Shown here piece by piece: positions 6,812-14,650 of a stretch of DNA of 24,739 nt. A program made the translations under genes and the position numbers. Position 1 is the first letter of the stretch, and every line of letters starts with the position of its first letter. A model generated the notes under the pieces. That model saw only the letters and a list, made by a program, of their open reading frames with translations. It was not told where the DNA came from and searched no databases. The stretch spans positions 1-24,739 of the forward strand of contig JBBTQP010000026.1 in assembly GCA_038065635.1 (NCBI GenBank). Reading direction: 5' to 3'. Origin of the DNA: JAHJFW01 sp038065635. GTDB taxonomy: Bacteria > Patescibacteriota > Patescibacteriia > 2-12-FULL-60-25.

Positions 6812-8086
6812 ATGTCTTTCATCAAATACGACTCTAGTTCGATGATATTGCCGGGCTTGTCGCGGGATTTGAAGTCTCTGGGTTCGCGTCTCGTTAAAGC
6901 GAAATCCAGCATTCTTGAAATGTCGAATACCGGTGAGCAGGGATGGTTCACTTTGCCGTATGATGTGGAAATGCGAAAACGAATCGTCGATCTGGCGGCG
7001 TCCAAAAAACGATTCAAAACCTGTCTCGTTATTGGCATCGGTGGTTCTGATCTCGCGACTCGCGCGTTGGCGAAATCTCTAGATGTGAAAGGGATCGTCT
7101 TCGCAGGAGCGAACACTGATCCCGATGAACTGTCGAAGATAACCTCTTCGCTAAACTGGAAAACAACTTTGGTGAACGTCATTTCCAAATCAGGCGGAAC
7201 TTTGGAACCGATTGCGACGTTCTCTGTAGTTTACGAGATTTTAAAAAAGAATGTCGGCGCACGAAACGCCGCGGACCACGTCGTGATTACTACGGATGAA
7301 AATACTGGAGCCCTTCGTAAATTTGCCGATAAAATCGGTTGCGACACGCTTCCAGTTCCTTCAAACGTCGGCGGAAGGTTTTCCGCTTTGTCGGACGTGA
7401 CGCTTTTTCCTCTCGCGTGGGCAGGAGTGGATATTACGGCGATTTTACGAGGCGCGAAAAACGTAAGAGATCAATTCGAGAAAGAAACGTCGTCGAATAA
7501 CGATGCTACGAGATTCGCGGCGTTTCACTATCTTGCTTATACAAAGCACGGTCGGAACATCAATGTTTTGATGCCTTATGCGGAATCATTAAGAGAATTC
7601 GCTTTTTGGTTCCGACAACTTTGGGCGGAGAGTCTCGGCAAAAGAAAAGATCGCGACGGCAAAGATGTATTCGTAGGGCCTACTCCGATTGCGGCGCTTG
7701 GCGCGATGGACCAACACTCACAGATTCAACTTTATAACGAAGGTCCGAATGATAAGGTCGTCACTTTTATCGAGGTTGAGAAATTTAAGAGTTCAATTCG
7801 CGTTCCTTCATCCATATCGAATTTTCCAGAACTTTCATACGCGTCAGGAAAAACATTCGAAAACTTGATTCACGCTGAACGAGCTGGAACAGCCGCGGCT
7901 CTGACGAAAAACAAACGCCCGAACGGGACATTGTTCGTAAAAAATGTTTCGCCGGAGTCACTTGGGTCGTTGATAATGTTTTTTGAGATAGCGACGGCAG
8001 TCTTCGGTGAACTTTTAAACATTAACGCGTACGATCAACCTGGAGTGGAGGAGGGGAAGAAACTGATAAAAGAAAATCTAGAATAG
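6812..8086 (+). CDS. pgi: Glucose-6-phosphate isomerase
   Basis: A 424-residue cytosolic enzyme that interconverts glucose 6-phosphate and fructose 6-phosphate. Visible family signatures are GIGGSD (75-80) and SKSGGT (125-130) of the phosphate-binding SIS domains, VGGRFS (186-191), the catalytic Glu in WAESLGK (~273), and GAMDQHSQ with D300 to Q304. The length suits the shorter bacterial form rather than the ~550-residue E. coli type. The ATG at 6812 is used because the in-frame codon at 6794 lies inside the terminator/promoter. It is a single-gene transcript by context, with repeats following the stop. It shows that at least part of glycolysis or gluconeogenesis is present. Confidence 0.96.
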   Translation: MSFIKYDSSSMILPGLSRDLKSLGSRLVKAKSSILEMSNTGEQGWFTLPYDVEMRKRIVDLAASKKRFKTCLVIGIGGSDLATRALAKSLDVKGIVFAGANTDPDELSKITSSLNWKTTLVNVISKSGGTLEPIATFSVVYEILKKNVGARNAADHVVITTDENTGALRKFADKIGCDTLPVPSNVGGRFSALSDVTLFPLAWAGVDITAILRGAKNVRDQFEKETSSNNDATRFAAFHYLAYTKHGRNINVLMPYAESLREFAFWFRQLWAESLGKRKDRDGKDVFVGPTPIAALGAMDQHSQIQLYNEGPNDKVVTFIEVEKFKSSIRVPSSISNFPELSYASGKTFENLIHAERAGTAAALTKNKRPNGTLFVKNVSPESLGSLIMFFEIATAVFGELLNINAYDQPGVEEGKKLIKENLE

Positions 8087-8106
8087 ACGACAAACAATGC
8101 ATCATA

Positions 8107-8140
8107 ACCCCCTCTAACTCCACCTTATCTTAAGGGGGAG
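8107..8140. repeat. Family C repeat (single arm) C1
   Basis: CCCCCTCTAACTCC then a hairpin CTCCACCTTA / TAAGGGGGAG with one mismatch. The same motif occurs as an inverted pair at 16296-16386. No T tract, so it is not a standard terminator. Confidence 0.65.
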
Positions 8141-8171
8141 CATACGATGTATAGGAATTTTTCTTTTTTCC

Positions 8172-8265
8172 GTCATTGCGAGCCGCAGTAGCGGCGTGGC
8201 AATCTAATCGAAGAAAATTATCACTCATACTAGATTGCCGCGTCGTTGCTACTCCTCGCAATGAC
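8172..8265. repeat. Family A palindromic repeat cluster A3
   Basis: The minimal complete form of family A: a forward unit (8172-8205, centre GCCGCAGTAGCGGC), a ~26-nt spacer, and an inverted unit (8232-8265). The second unit is the exact reverse complement of unit 1 in cluster A1 (25-58). An open frame runs through this repeat into the YtxH-like gene, but the promoter lies between them, so the repeat is not coding. Confidence 0.88.
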
Positions 8266-8289
8266 GTTTCGAATGAGACTGTCCTAATA

Positions 8290-8298
8290 TGCTATAAT
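8290..8298 (+). promoter_or_regulatory. Extended -10 of the YtxH-like gene
   Basis: TGC then a perfect TATAAT (8293-8298). Predicted transcription start is near 8305, giving a ~24-nt AT-rich leader without an SD. This is the best -10 in the window. Confidence 0.7.
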
Positions 8299-8328
8299 AT
8301 AACAAGATTAAATAGTAATTCTATTTTT

Positions 8329-8661
8329 ATGTCAGACAAGCAAAAGTCTCATCTTGGGTTAGGGTTAATAGTTGGAGCTGTAATTGGGCTGGCTTCAGCG
8401 TCGTTTCTTAACTCAAAGAAGGGAAAATCGTTGGCGAAAGATCTAAAACATCGGACAGCCGCGCTTCAGAAGAAAGTGTTGTCCGAATTGCGAAAGGGTG
8501 AGGAAATGACGCAAAAGAGATACAAGGAGCTCGTTGATTCTGTCGTTGCGTATTACGCGACATCAAAAGAGATCGCGAAAACCGAAATCCCGACCGTCAA
8601 AAAGAGCCTTCTAGCCACATGGAAGACCGTCCAGAAAGAGCTCAAGTCGGTTAAGAAGTAA
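8329..8661 (+). CDS. YtxH-like small membrane-associated stress protein
   Basis: A 110-residue protein. Residues ~8-30 (HLGLGLIVGAVIGLASASFL) form one glycine-rich membrane segment, followed by NSKKGKSLAKDL and a long Lys-rich amphipathic helix. This is the layout of the YtxH/gas-vesicle-GvpP-like family, which is linked to general stress in Bacillus, though the molecular function is not known. The ATG at 8329 is chosen because the upstream in-frame start at 8176 lies in a repeat and before the promoter. The last 11 nt overlap the 3' end of clpB on the other strand, with no terminator visible between the convergent genes. Confidence 0.78.
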   Translation: MSDKQKSHLGLGLIVGAVIGLASASFLNSKKGKSLAKDLKHRTAALQKKVLSELRKGEEMTQKRYKELVDSVVAYYATSKEIAKTEIPTVKKSLLATWKTVQKELKSVKK

Positions 8662-11287
8662 TTACAACCTTTCCTTTTTGAGCGTCTATAGTAACCGACC
8701 CACCGTCGGCGAATTTTCCTGCGATGATTTGAAGCGAGAGGGGATTCAAAACAAATTCCTGAATTGCGCGCTTGAGAGGACGAGCGCCGTATGACGGATC
8801 ATATCCTTTTTCTGCTACAAGTTTTTTCAGTTTGTCGGTAAATGAAACAGTGATTCGTTTCGCGCGAAGACGTTCCACGACAAGTTCGAGCTGAATATCA
8901 ACGATGTTTTGTAGATCGGATTTTGATAATGAGTGGAACATTACGATCTCATCTAAACGGTTCAAAAATTCCGGGCGGAAGTGATCCTTTAACATTCCCA
9001 TTACTCTGTCTCGAATTGAGCTCTCGTCATTTTCTTTTTCATTCCCATCCTTGAATCCGATTTCGTCTTGCTTCGTTCCCCAATCCAATATCATGTCCGA
9101 TCCGATGTTGGACGTCATAATCACGACGGTATTGAGAAATGAAACAGTTCGTCCTTTTCCGTCCGTCAAACGTCCATCATCAAGAACCTGAAGCAACGTG
9201 TTGAATACGTCCGGATGGGCCTTTTCTATTTCATCCAACAAGATGACTGAATATGGTCGACGCCGAATCTTCTCGGTCAACTGACCTCCTTCGTCATGTC
9301 CGATATATCCTGGCGGTGATCCGATCATCCGAGCGATCGCGTGTTTTTCCATGTACTCGGACATGTCCACGCGAACGACAGCGTCTTCGTCATCAAACAA
9401 AGTCTGTGCGAGAGCTTTTGCAAGTTCGGTTTTTCCTACGCCTGTTGGACCAAGGAATAGGAAGGATCCGATCGGACGTTTTTCTTCGGAGATTCCTGCA
9501 CGAGAGCGTCGCAAAGCGTTTGAAATCGCGTGAACGGCTTCTTTTTGACCTATAACGCGCTTGCCGAGTTCTTGCTCCAACTTGGTAAGCTTTTGCGCTT
9601 CAGACTCCAAAATTCGGGACACAGGGATTCCGGTCCATCGCATAACGACCGCGGCGATCTCTTCGTCCGTGATTGCATCTTTCAAGAGCCCACGTTTGCC
9701 CTGCATGAGTTTTAATTTTGCCTCAAGCTCTTTTAGTTCGTTTTCACGTTGCGGTAATGTTCCGTATCTAATTTCGGAAACTTTCTCCAAATCTCCGGCG
9801 CGTTCCGCTATATCCGCCTGGCTTTTTAATTTTTCAACTTCACCTTTTTTCGTTCGCATCTGGTCTATCTGTTCTTTTTCAGCAGACCACGACAATTCCA
9901 GACGATGCGTTTTTTCACTGACTTCGGCCAAGTGTTTTTCGAGTTCAGTGAGTCGCGCTTTTGATTCCGCGTCTTCTTCTTTTGAAAGCGCGCGTTTTTC
10001 AATTTCAAGTTTGATTAATTCTCGTTTCAATCTGTCCAAATCTTCCGGCAATGAATCAATCTGCATTCGCAACGCGGATGCGGCCTCGTCCACCAAATCA
10101 ATTGCTTTGTCCGGCAAAAAACGATCGGCGATATAACGATCCGAAAGAGTGGCGGCGGAAACCAGTGCGCTGTCCGTAATACGAATACCGTGATGCAGCT
10201 CGTACTTTTCTTTGATACCGCGCAAAATCGCGACAGTATCGTCAACGCTCGGCTCTTTAACCAAGACGGGTTGGAATCTGCGTTCCAGCGCGGCGTCTTT
10301 CTCGATATATTTTTGGTATTCCTTAATTGTCGTTGCTCCAACCGCACGAAGCTCGCCTCGCGCCAAGGCGGGTTTAAGAAGGTTTGATGCGTCCATGGAA
10401 CCGCCCTCACCTGCGGCACCGGCCCCGACGAGCGTGTGCAATTCGTCGATAAACATGATTATGCCGCCGTTAGATTTTTCGACTTCGCGAATTACCGCTT
10501 TAAGTCGTTCTTCAAAATCACCTCGAAATTTCGTTCCAGAAATCAAAGCGCCAAGATCGAGACTTACGACCTCCTTTCCTTTTAAGCTCTCAGGAACGTC
10601 TCCAGCGATTATTCGTTGCGCAAGTCCCTCGACGATAGCGGTTTTTCCAGTTCCGGCTTCCCCGATCAATACAGGATTGTTTTTAGTCCGGCGAGTCAAA
10701 ACCTGCATCACTCGTCTAATCTCTTCGTCACGTCCTATCACAGGGTCGAGTTTTTCCAGTCGCGCTAGATCCGTGAGATTGCGAGAATATTTCTTCAATG
10801 CCTCGTACTGACTTTCCGGGTCGGGCGTATCGATTTTTACATTGCCACGAACGTCTTTCAAAGCTTTCAAGATAGAATCCGTCGTAACTCCTGCGCGATG
10901 AAGCGATTCCGCGGCATCGTCATTACCGTCGGCTAGAGCGAGCAGCATGTGCTCGGTAGAGATGTATGCGTCCTTAAAAAACGCAGCCGCTTTTTCCGCG
11001 CTGGTTAAAACCTTCGCGGTTTCCGACGAAAGAAAAATTTGCGCGATGCTTCCAGATGAAGTTGATGTTTTGGGCAATTTAAGCAAAATCGCGTCCACTG
11101 ACGCTTTAAGCTGAGACATTTCCGTCTGCAGTTTTTTGAGAATCGACAGCACCACGCCGTCTTCCTGTTCAAGAAGAGCGGCCAGAAGGTGCATCGGTTC
11201 AAGTGCCTGTTGTCCATTGGCTACCGCGAGCTGATGGGCGAGCTGAAGGGCTTCCTGCGATTTTGTGGTGAAATTTTTGGGCATCAT
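8651..11287 (-). CDS. clpB: ATP-dependent chaperone ClpB (Hsp100 disaggregase)
   Basis: An 878-residue cytosolic hexameric AAA+ machine that threads aggregated proteins through its pore, normally with DnaK. The Clp N domain spans ~1-145. NBD1 carries Walker A GEAGTGKT (209-216). A coiled-coil middle domain, rich in Glu/Lys, covers roughly 405-530 and separates ClpB from ClpA or ClpC. NBD2 carries Walker A GPTGVGKT (613-620). Length is normal for the family (~860). Two start codons stand together (11287 and 11284), giving MMPK or MPK. The gene is read alone, from a promoter overlapped by a CIRCE-like palindrome, so heat-shock control by an HrcA-type repressor is likely. It converges on the YtxH-like gene with an 11-nt overlap. 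Confidence 0.98.
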   Translation of the reverse strand: MMPKNFTTKSQEALQLAHQLAVANGQQALEPMHLLAALLEQEDGVVLSILKKLQTEMSQLKASVDAILLKLPKTSTSSGSIAQIFLSSETAKVLTSAEKAAAFFKDAYISTEHMLLALADGNDDAAESLHRAGVTTDSILKALKDVRGNVKIDTPDPESQYEALKKYSRNLTDLARLEKLDPVIGRDEEIRRVMQVLTRRTKNNPVLIGEAGTGKTAIVEGLAQRIIAGDVPESLKGKEVVSLDLGALISGTKFRGDFEERLKAVIREVEKSNGGIIMFIDELHTLVGAGAAGEGGSMDASNLLKPALARGELRAVGATTIKEYQKYIEKDAALERRFQPVLVKEPSVDDTVAILRGIKEKYELHHGIRITDSALVSAATLSDRYIADRFLPDKAIDLVDEAASALRMQIDSLPEDLDRLKRELIKLEIEKRALSKEEDAESKARLTELEKHLAEVSEKTHRLELSWSAEKEQIDQMRTKKGEVEKLKSQADIAERAGDLEKVSEIRYGTLPQRENELKELEAKLKLMQGKRGLLKDAITDEEIAAVVMRWTGIPVSRILESEAQKLTKLEQELGKRVIGQKEAVHAISNALRRSRAGISEEKRPIGSFLFLGPTGVGKTELAKALAQTLFDDEDAVVRVDMSEYMEKHAIARMIGSPPGYIGHDEGGQLTEKIRRRPYSVILLDEIEKAHPDVFNTLLQVLDDGRLTDGKGRTVSFLNTVVIMTSNIGSDMILDWGTKQDEIGFKDGNEKENDESSIRDRVMGMLKDHFRPEFLNRLDEIVMFHSLSKSDLQNIVDIQLELVVERLRAKRITVSFTDKLKKLVAEKGYDPSYGARPLKRAIQEFVLNPLSLQIIAGKFADGGSVTIDAQKGKVVITS

Positions 11288-11318
11288 ATTTAGCAGTCTC
11301 CAATATAGACTGCTAAAT
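11288..11318 (-). promoter_or_regulatory. CIRCE-like heat-shock operator of clpB
   Basis: A perfect 11-bp inverted repeat with a 9-nt spacer whose core reads TTAGCAGTC-N9-GACTGCTAA. The known CIRCE element bound by HrcA is TTAGCACTC-N9-GAGTGCTAA, so arm length and spacer match and only one position per arm is changed, symmetrically. The -10 hexamer fills the spacer, so a bound repressor would block RNA polymerase directly. The hrcA gene is not in the window. Confidence 0.8.
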
Positions 11319-11330
11319 AATTTTTTGCAA
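11302..11330 (-). promoter_or_regulatory. clpB promoter
   Basis: Read on the minus strand: TTGCAA (11330-11325), 17 nt, TATATT (11307-11302). Predicted start of transcription near 11295 leaves only ~8 nt before the ATG. The -10 lies wholly within the spacer of the CIRCE-like palindrome. Confidence 0.72.
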
Positions 11331-11341
11331 GACCCCTTTGA

Positions 11342-12046
11342 TTAGCGGAATTCCTTCGGTATAGTCGGACGTTCTATTGTAAAAACCTCGTTGTAATCAG
11401 TGTAATCGGTGCGAAATGAGCCAATCGGGCTCGTCGCCTCTATATACTGCGGAAGTCCTTTGGAGACGCAAACCGTCAATTCCGTCGAAGTCCCGTCCTG
11501 TTCTATTTTTGTTACGTACTCATCACACGCTCCTGCAACCCCTGGATTTTTTGAAACCACCGTACCTTCTGGGAAAAGATTTCCGGAAAGCGCCGTATTA
11601 CCGGAAACCGATGACTGGAATGCGTCCGTAACGGTTTTCGAAAATTCCGGAGATTTCACAGGGATCCAAGTTTTTTCATCCGCCTTGATATATAGCGATC
11701 TTTCGACTCCGACTACTTCCGTCTCTTTTGCGCCTTCAGCCGTAATCGTTCCATGAAATCTGTTCGGCTTTTGAATCTCTATGGATCCATTCGTCGTACC
11801 GTTTGCGTTCGTTACCGATAATTTTGCACGAAAACTTTTTACCGATCCGAATGCTTCGATAGCTTCTCTAAGTTCGCGGAGATTTTTTGCTTCGTCTGTT
11901 TCCGGAGTTGGTACTGGCGGTAGATACGCATTATTCACCGGCGCATCAGGCGATGGCGTGGCGTTGGTCTGTTTTTTTGAACAGCCGAAACCCATTAAAA
12001 CCATTGCCGAAAGCCCAATTATGAAAGCGGTGTGATTGTAGTTCAT
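11342..12046 (-). CDS. LolA/LppX-like lipoprotein
   Basis: A 234-residue secreted protein. An N-terminal hydrophobic segment ends in MGFGCSKK, so Cys22 is the likely lipidated residue, although the -3 residue is Gly and the lipobox is imperfect. A Pro/Thr/Asn-rich tether (~25-50) follows. The rest resembles the LolA/LppX/LprG fold, a half-barrel that holds lipid or amphiphiles: VKSFRAKLSVTNANGTTNGS, KPNRFHGTI, EVVGVERSLYIKADEKTW and a C-terminal GLPQYIEATSPIGSF segment. A cell-surface or membrane-facing role is inferred from the fold. It is on the same strand as clpB and upstream of it (54 nt), but clpB has its own promoter. Confidence 0.75.
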   Translation of the reverse strand: MNYNHTAFIIGLSAMVLMGFGCSKKQTNATPSPDAPVNNAYLPPVPTPETDEAKNLRELREAIEAFGSVKSFRAKLSVTNANGTTNGSIEIQKPNRFHGTITAEGAKETEVVGVERSLYIKADEKTWIPVKSPEFSKTVTDAFQSSVSGNTALSGNLFPEGTVVSKNPGVAGACDEYVTKIEQDGTSTELTVCVSKGLPQYIEATSPIGSFRTDYTDYNEVFTIERPTIPKEFR

Positions 12047-12052
12047 ATTTTT

Positions 12053-12058
12053 ATAATG
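12053..12058 (-). promoter_or_regulatory. Possible -10 of the lipoprotein gene
   Basis: CATTAT on the minus strand, exactly 6 nt before the ATG at 12046, the same spacing as at three other genes in the window. No -35 and no extended TG, so the call rests on spacing. Confidence 0.35.
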
Positions 12059-12088
12059 ATTTTCATACAGCGGTGTATCCGGTTTACC

Positions 12089-12266
12089 GTCATTGCGAGG
12101 AGGCTTGTGCGACGTGGCAATCTTTCTGTCATTGCGAGGAGTACTCGACGCGGCAATCTAATATGAGTGAAATTTCCTCTGATTAGATTGCCACGCCCCT
12201 GCTGTGGCTCGCAATGACGTAGGAACTGGATTGCCACGCCTTTTAGAATATTGGCTACGTAATGAC
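12089..12266. repeat. Family A palindromic repeat cluster A4
   Basis: Occupies most of the 304-nt gap between the lipoprotein gene and rsmI. Two forward units (12089-12124, 12128-12159) and two inverted units (12185-12218, 12228-12266). The last unit has the long centre also seen at 4028-4066. The first unit is an exact 36-nt reverse complement of the orphan unit at 13031-13066 beyond rsmI. The remaining ~84 nt before rsmI holds a candidate promoter and nothing else I can identify. Confidence 0.88.
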
Positions 12267-12313
12267 AGAAAATATACTGCTCAATTATCATAGTACATCA
12301 GCTAGCAATGGGC

Positions 12314-12319
12314 TACAAT
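12314..12319 (+). promoter_or_regulatory. Possible -10 of the rsmI-metG unit
   Basis: TACAAT at 12314-12319 would give a ~25-nt leader that contains the small palindrome CTATGGCATAG. No clear -35. CATAGT at 12337-12342 is a second option closer to the start codon. Confidence 0.4.
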
Positions 12320-12350
12320 TTTTCCTTACTCTATGGCATAGTAGCGTTCA

Positions 12351-13028
12351 ATGAAAGGAAAGCTCTACGTCGTGGCAACGCCTATCGGCAACATGAAAGA
12401 CATCACGCAACGCGCCGTGGATGTTTTGCGTGAAGTGGACATCGTGATTTGTGAAGATACGCGAGTTACAGGAAAGCTTCTTTCAACACTTGGAATTAAA
12501 AAGCCTCTTAAATCGCTTCATGAACATACTGAACTGGAAAAGCTTAACAGGCTCGTTGAGGAACTCAGCGACGGAATATCAGCCGCATATACAAGCGACG
12601 CAGGAACGCCCGGCTTGAGTGATCCGGGAGGAAAACTAGTGGCGGTCGCGGCCGAAAAAGACATTGTGACAATCCCGATTCCGGGACCGTCCGCGCTCGC
12701 AGCCGCTGTATCCGTTTGTGGATTTCCGATGAGTCAGTTTTCTTTTTTGGGATTTCCACCGACGAAGAAACACAGGAGTTTTTTTTTCGATAAAATCTCC
12801 GGCGACCAGTCTCCGTGTGTGTTCTACGAATCAACTCACCGTATTCTAAAAACTTTAGAAGAACTACGTAAGAGACTATCTGCCAACAGAAAGATTTTCA
12901 TCGGAAGGGAATTAACAAAGATGCACGAACAGATTTATCGGGGTATGATCTCCGAAGTTATAGATCAACTAACAAAGTCATCGCAAAAAGGGGAGTTTGT
13001 AATCGTTGTTGGGCCGGAAAATCACTAA
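12351..13028 (+). CDS. rsmI: 16S rRNA (cytidine-1402 2'-O)-methyltransferase
   Basis: A 225-residue SAM-dependent enzyme of the tetrapyrrole-methylase fold that methylates the ribose of C1402 in the ribosomal P-site region. Motifs are the N-terminal VVATPIGNMKDIT, CEDTRVTGKLL, TSDAGTPGLSDPG for cofactor binding and IPGPSALAAAVS. LGFPPTKK and FYESTHRI follow in the second half, and the C terminus has GRELTKMHEQIYRG. It is shorter than E. coli RsmI (286) because the extra C-terminal domain is absent, as in many small-genome bacteria. The ATG at 12351 is the only reasonable start. It is probably cotranscribed with metG, whose gene begins 44 nt further on with a repeat unit between. Confidence 0.96.
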   Translation: MKGKLYVVATPIGNMKDITQRAVDVLREVDIVICEDTRVTGKLLSTLGIKKPLKSLHEHTELEKLNRLVEELSDGISAAYTSDAGTPGLSDPGGKLVAVAAEKDIVTIPIPGPSALAAAVSVCGFPMSQFSFLGFPPTKKHRSFFFDKISGDQSPCVFYESTHRILKTLEELRKRLSANRKIFIGRELTKMHEQIYRGMISEVIDQLTKSSQKGEFVIVVGPENH

Positions 13029-13030
13029 AT

Positions 13031-13066
13031 AAGATTGCCACGTCGCACAAGCCTCCTCGCAATGAC
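13031..13066. repeat. Orphan family A unit A5 between rsmI and metG
   Basis: One inverted unit without its partner. It starts 2 nt after the rsmI stop and ends exactly before an in-frame ATG of metG (13067). It is the exact reverse complement of 12089-12124 over 36 nt, and this centre variant is found nowhere else in the window. Confidence 0.88.
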
Positions 13067-13072
13067 ATGATT

Positions 13073-14644
13073 ATGAAAAAGTTTTTTGTAACCACTCCAA
13101 TCTACTACGTCAACGACAAGCCACACGTCGGCTCGACATACACCACGGTTGCGGCCGATGTATTGGCTAGATATCACAGATCGCGAGGAGATCGAACGTT
13201 GTTTTCTACCGGAGTTGACGAGAATAGCCAAAAGAACGTGCAGGCAATGGAAAAATCGGGTGAAACGGATTTGCAAGCATATCTCGACCGAATGTCCGAT
13301 ACGTGGAAGACCACATGGGAGGAACTCGGAATCGTCTTCGATACCTTCGTACGCACTACGGAACCTCGACATCTTGCGGCGGTTAGTAGATTTTGGAACG
13401 CGGTGAAGCAAAGTGGGGATATTTATGAAAGCGTGTACGAAGGGTTGTATTGCGTAGGTTGCGAGGGATTTAAAACGGAGACTGAAACCGTTGACGGGAA
13501 ATGCCCGCTTCATCCGAACTCGGAGCTGTCTCCCGTAAAAGAAAAAAACTACTTTTTTCGAGCGTCTGCATATCGTGAAGCGCTACTCAATCACCTAGAT
13601 GAGAATTCACAATTCGTTCAACCGGAATCGCGAAGGAACGAGATTCGCAACTACATCACCGAGCATTTCACGGATTTCTCGATATCACGCGAGGCGAAAC
13701 AGGTCTCGGCCGGTATTCCTGTCCCTGAAGATTCGAACCAGAGAATCTACGTTTGGTTTGATGCTTTAATCAATTATCTAACGGTCACTGGATATGGAAC
13801 GGATGATAAAATGTGTGCCGAGTGGTGGCCTGCGGATATCCACCTGATTGGAAAAGATATTTTGAAATTTCACTGCGCACTTTGGCCGGCGATGCTCATG
13901 AGCGCCGCGAAAAATGATCCGCTTCTGCGAGATGAAAACGGAAATCCGAAATTGCCAACCAGAGTTTTTGCTCACGGTTATTTCACGATAAACGGACAAA
14001 AAATCTCCAAATCTCTCGGCAATGCGATTGATCCGCGCGCTCTCGTTCCGACTTACGGCTTTGATGCAGTTAGATATTTCATGCTACGCGAAATTCCGTT
14101 TGGTGAAGATGGCGATTTTTCCGAGTCGAGACTTACGGAGAGATATACTCACGATCTCGCAAACACTCTTGGCAATCTTCTTCAACGCACGATCGCGATG
14201 AGCAGAAAATATTTCGACGGAAAAGTTCCACCGTCGTTTTCACACGAAGCCAAATACACGTTCGCGGATGAAGCGGGCATTCGCGCTATCCGAAACGCGG
14301 TGGATACGAATATGGAAGCATGTCGCTTCGATCTTGCGTTGGAGGCAATTTGGAGCGGAGTCGACGGCGCTCACGGACTTCTTCACGCAAACAAGTTCAT
14401 AGAAGACACACAGCCGTTCAAACTTCAGAAAACAGATCCGACCGCGACCGGTGCGATTCTTTATTCAATCCTGGAATATCTCCGCATCATCTCATTACTT
14501 CTCGCGCCATTCATGCCGGACGTATCCGAACGGATGTTAAAACAGCTCGGTCAAAATACAGACTCAAATCTCTCATGGGGAGGGTTGAAACCGGGTACGG
14601 AGCTACCGGAACCTGTGGTGTTGTTTAAGATGTTGAATAATTGA
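13073..14644 (+). CDS. metG: Methionyl-tRNA synthetase
   Basis: A 523-residue class I aminoacyl-tRNA synthetase that charges initiator and elongator tRNA-Met. The HIGH-type motif is HVGS (18-21) in TTPIYYVNDKPHVGS, and the KMSKS-type loop is KISKS (310-314). The connective domain has one metal knuckle: Cys127-x2-Cys130 with Cys144-x2-His147, so a His replaces the usual last Cys. The anticodon-binding helical domain follows. The C-terminal tRNA-binding (Arc1p/EMAP-like) extension is absent, giving the short monomer-type enzyme. The ATG at 13073 gives MKKFFVTTPIYYVN, a typical family start; the in-frame ATG at 13067 adds only Met-Ile. No SD is present and the leader is a repeat unit. Confidence 0.97.
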   Translation: MKKFFVTTPIYYVNDKPHVGSTYTTVAADVLARYHRSRGDRTLFSTGVDENSQKNVQAMEKSGETDLQAYLDRMSDTWKTTWEELGIVFDTFVRTTEPRHLAAVSRFWNAVKQSGDIYESVYEGLYCVGCEGFKTETETVDGKCPLHPNSELSPVKEKNYFFRASAYREALLNHLDENSQFVQPESRRNEIRNYITEHFTDFSISREAKQVSAGIPVPEDSNQRIYVWFDALINYLTVTGYGTDDKMCAEWWPADIHLIGKDILKFHCALWPAMLMSAAKNDPLLRDENGNPKLPTRVFAHGYFTINGQKISKSLGNAIDPRALVPTYGFDAVRYFMLREIPFGEDGDFSESRLTERYTHDLANTLGNLLQRTIAMSRKYFDGKVPPSFSHEAKYTFADEAGIRAIRNAVDTNMEACRFDLALEAIWSGVDGAHGLLHANKFIEDTQPFKLQKTDPTATGAILYSILEYLRIISLLLAPFMPDVSERMLKQLGQNTDSNLSWGGLKPGTELPEPVVLFKMLNN

Positions 14645-14650
14645 TTCAAT

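Noticed and set aside
8176..8328. N-terminal extension of the YtxH-like protein
   Set aside because: The extension is encoded by the A3 repeat and lies upstream of the TGCTATAAT promoter.
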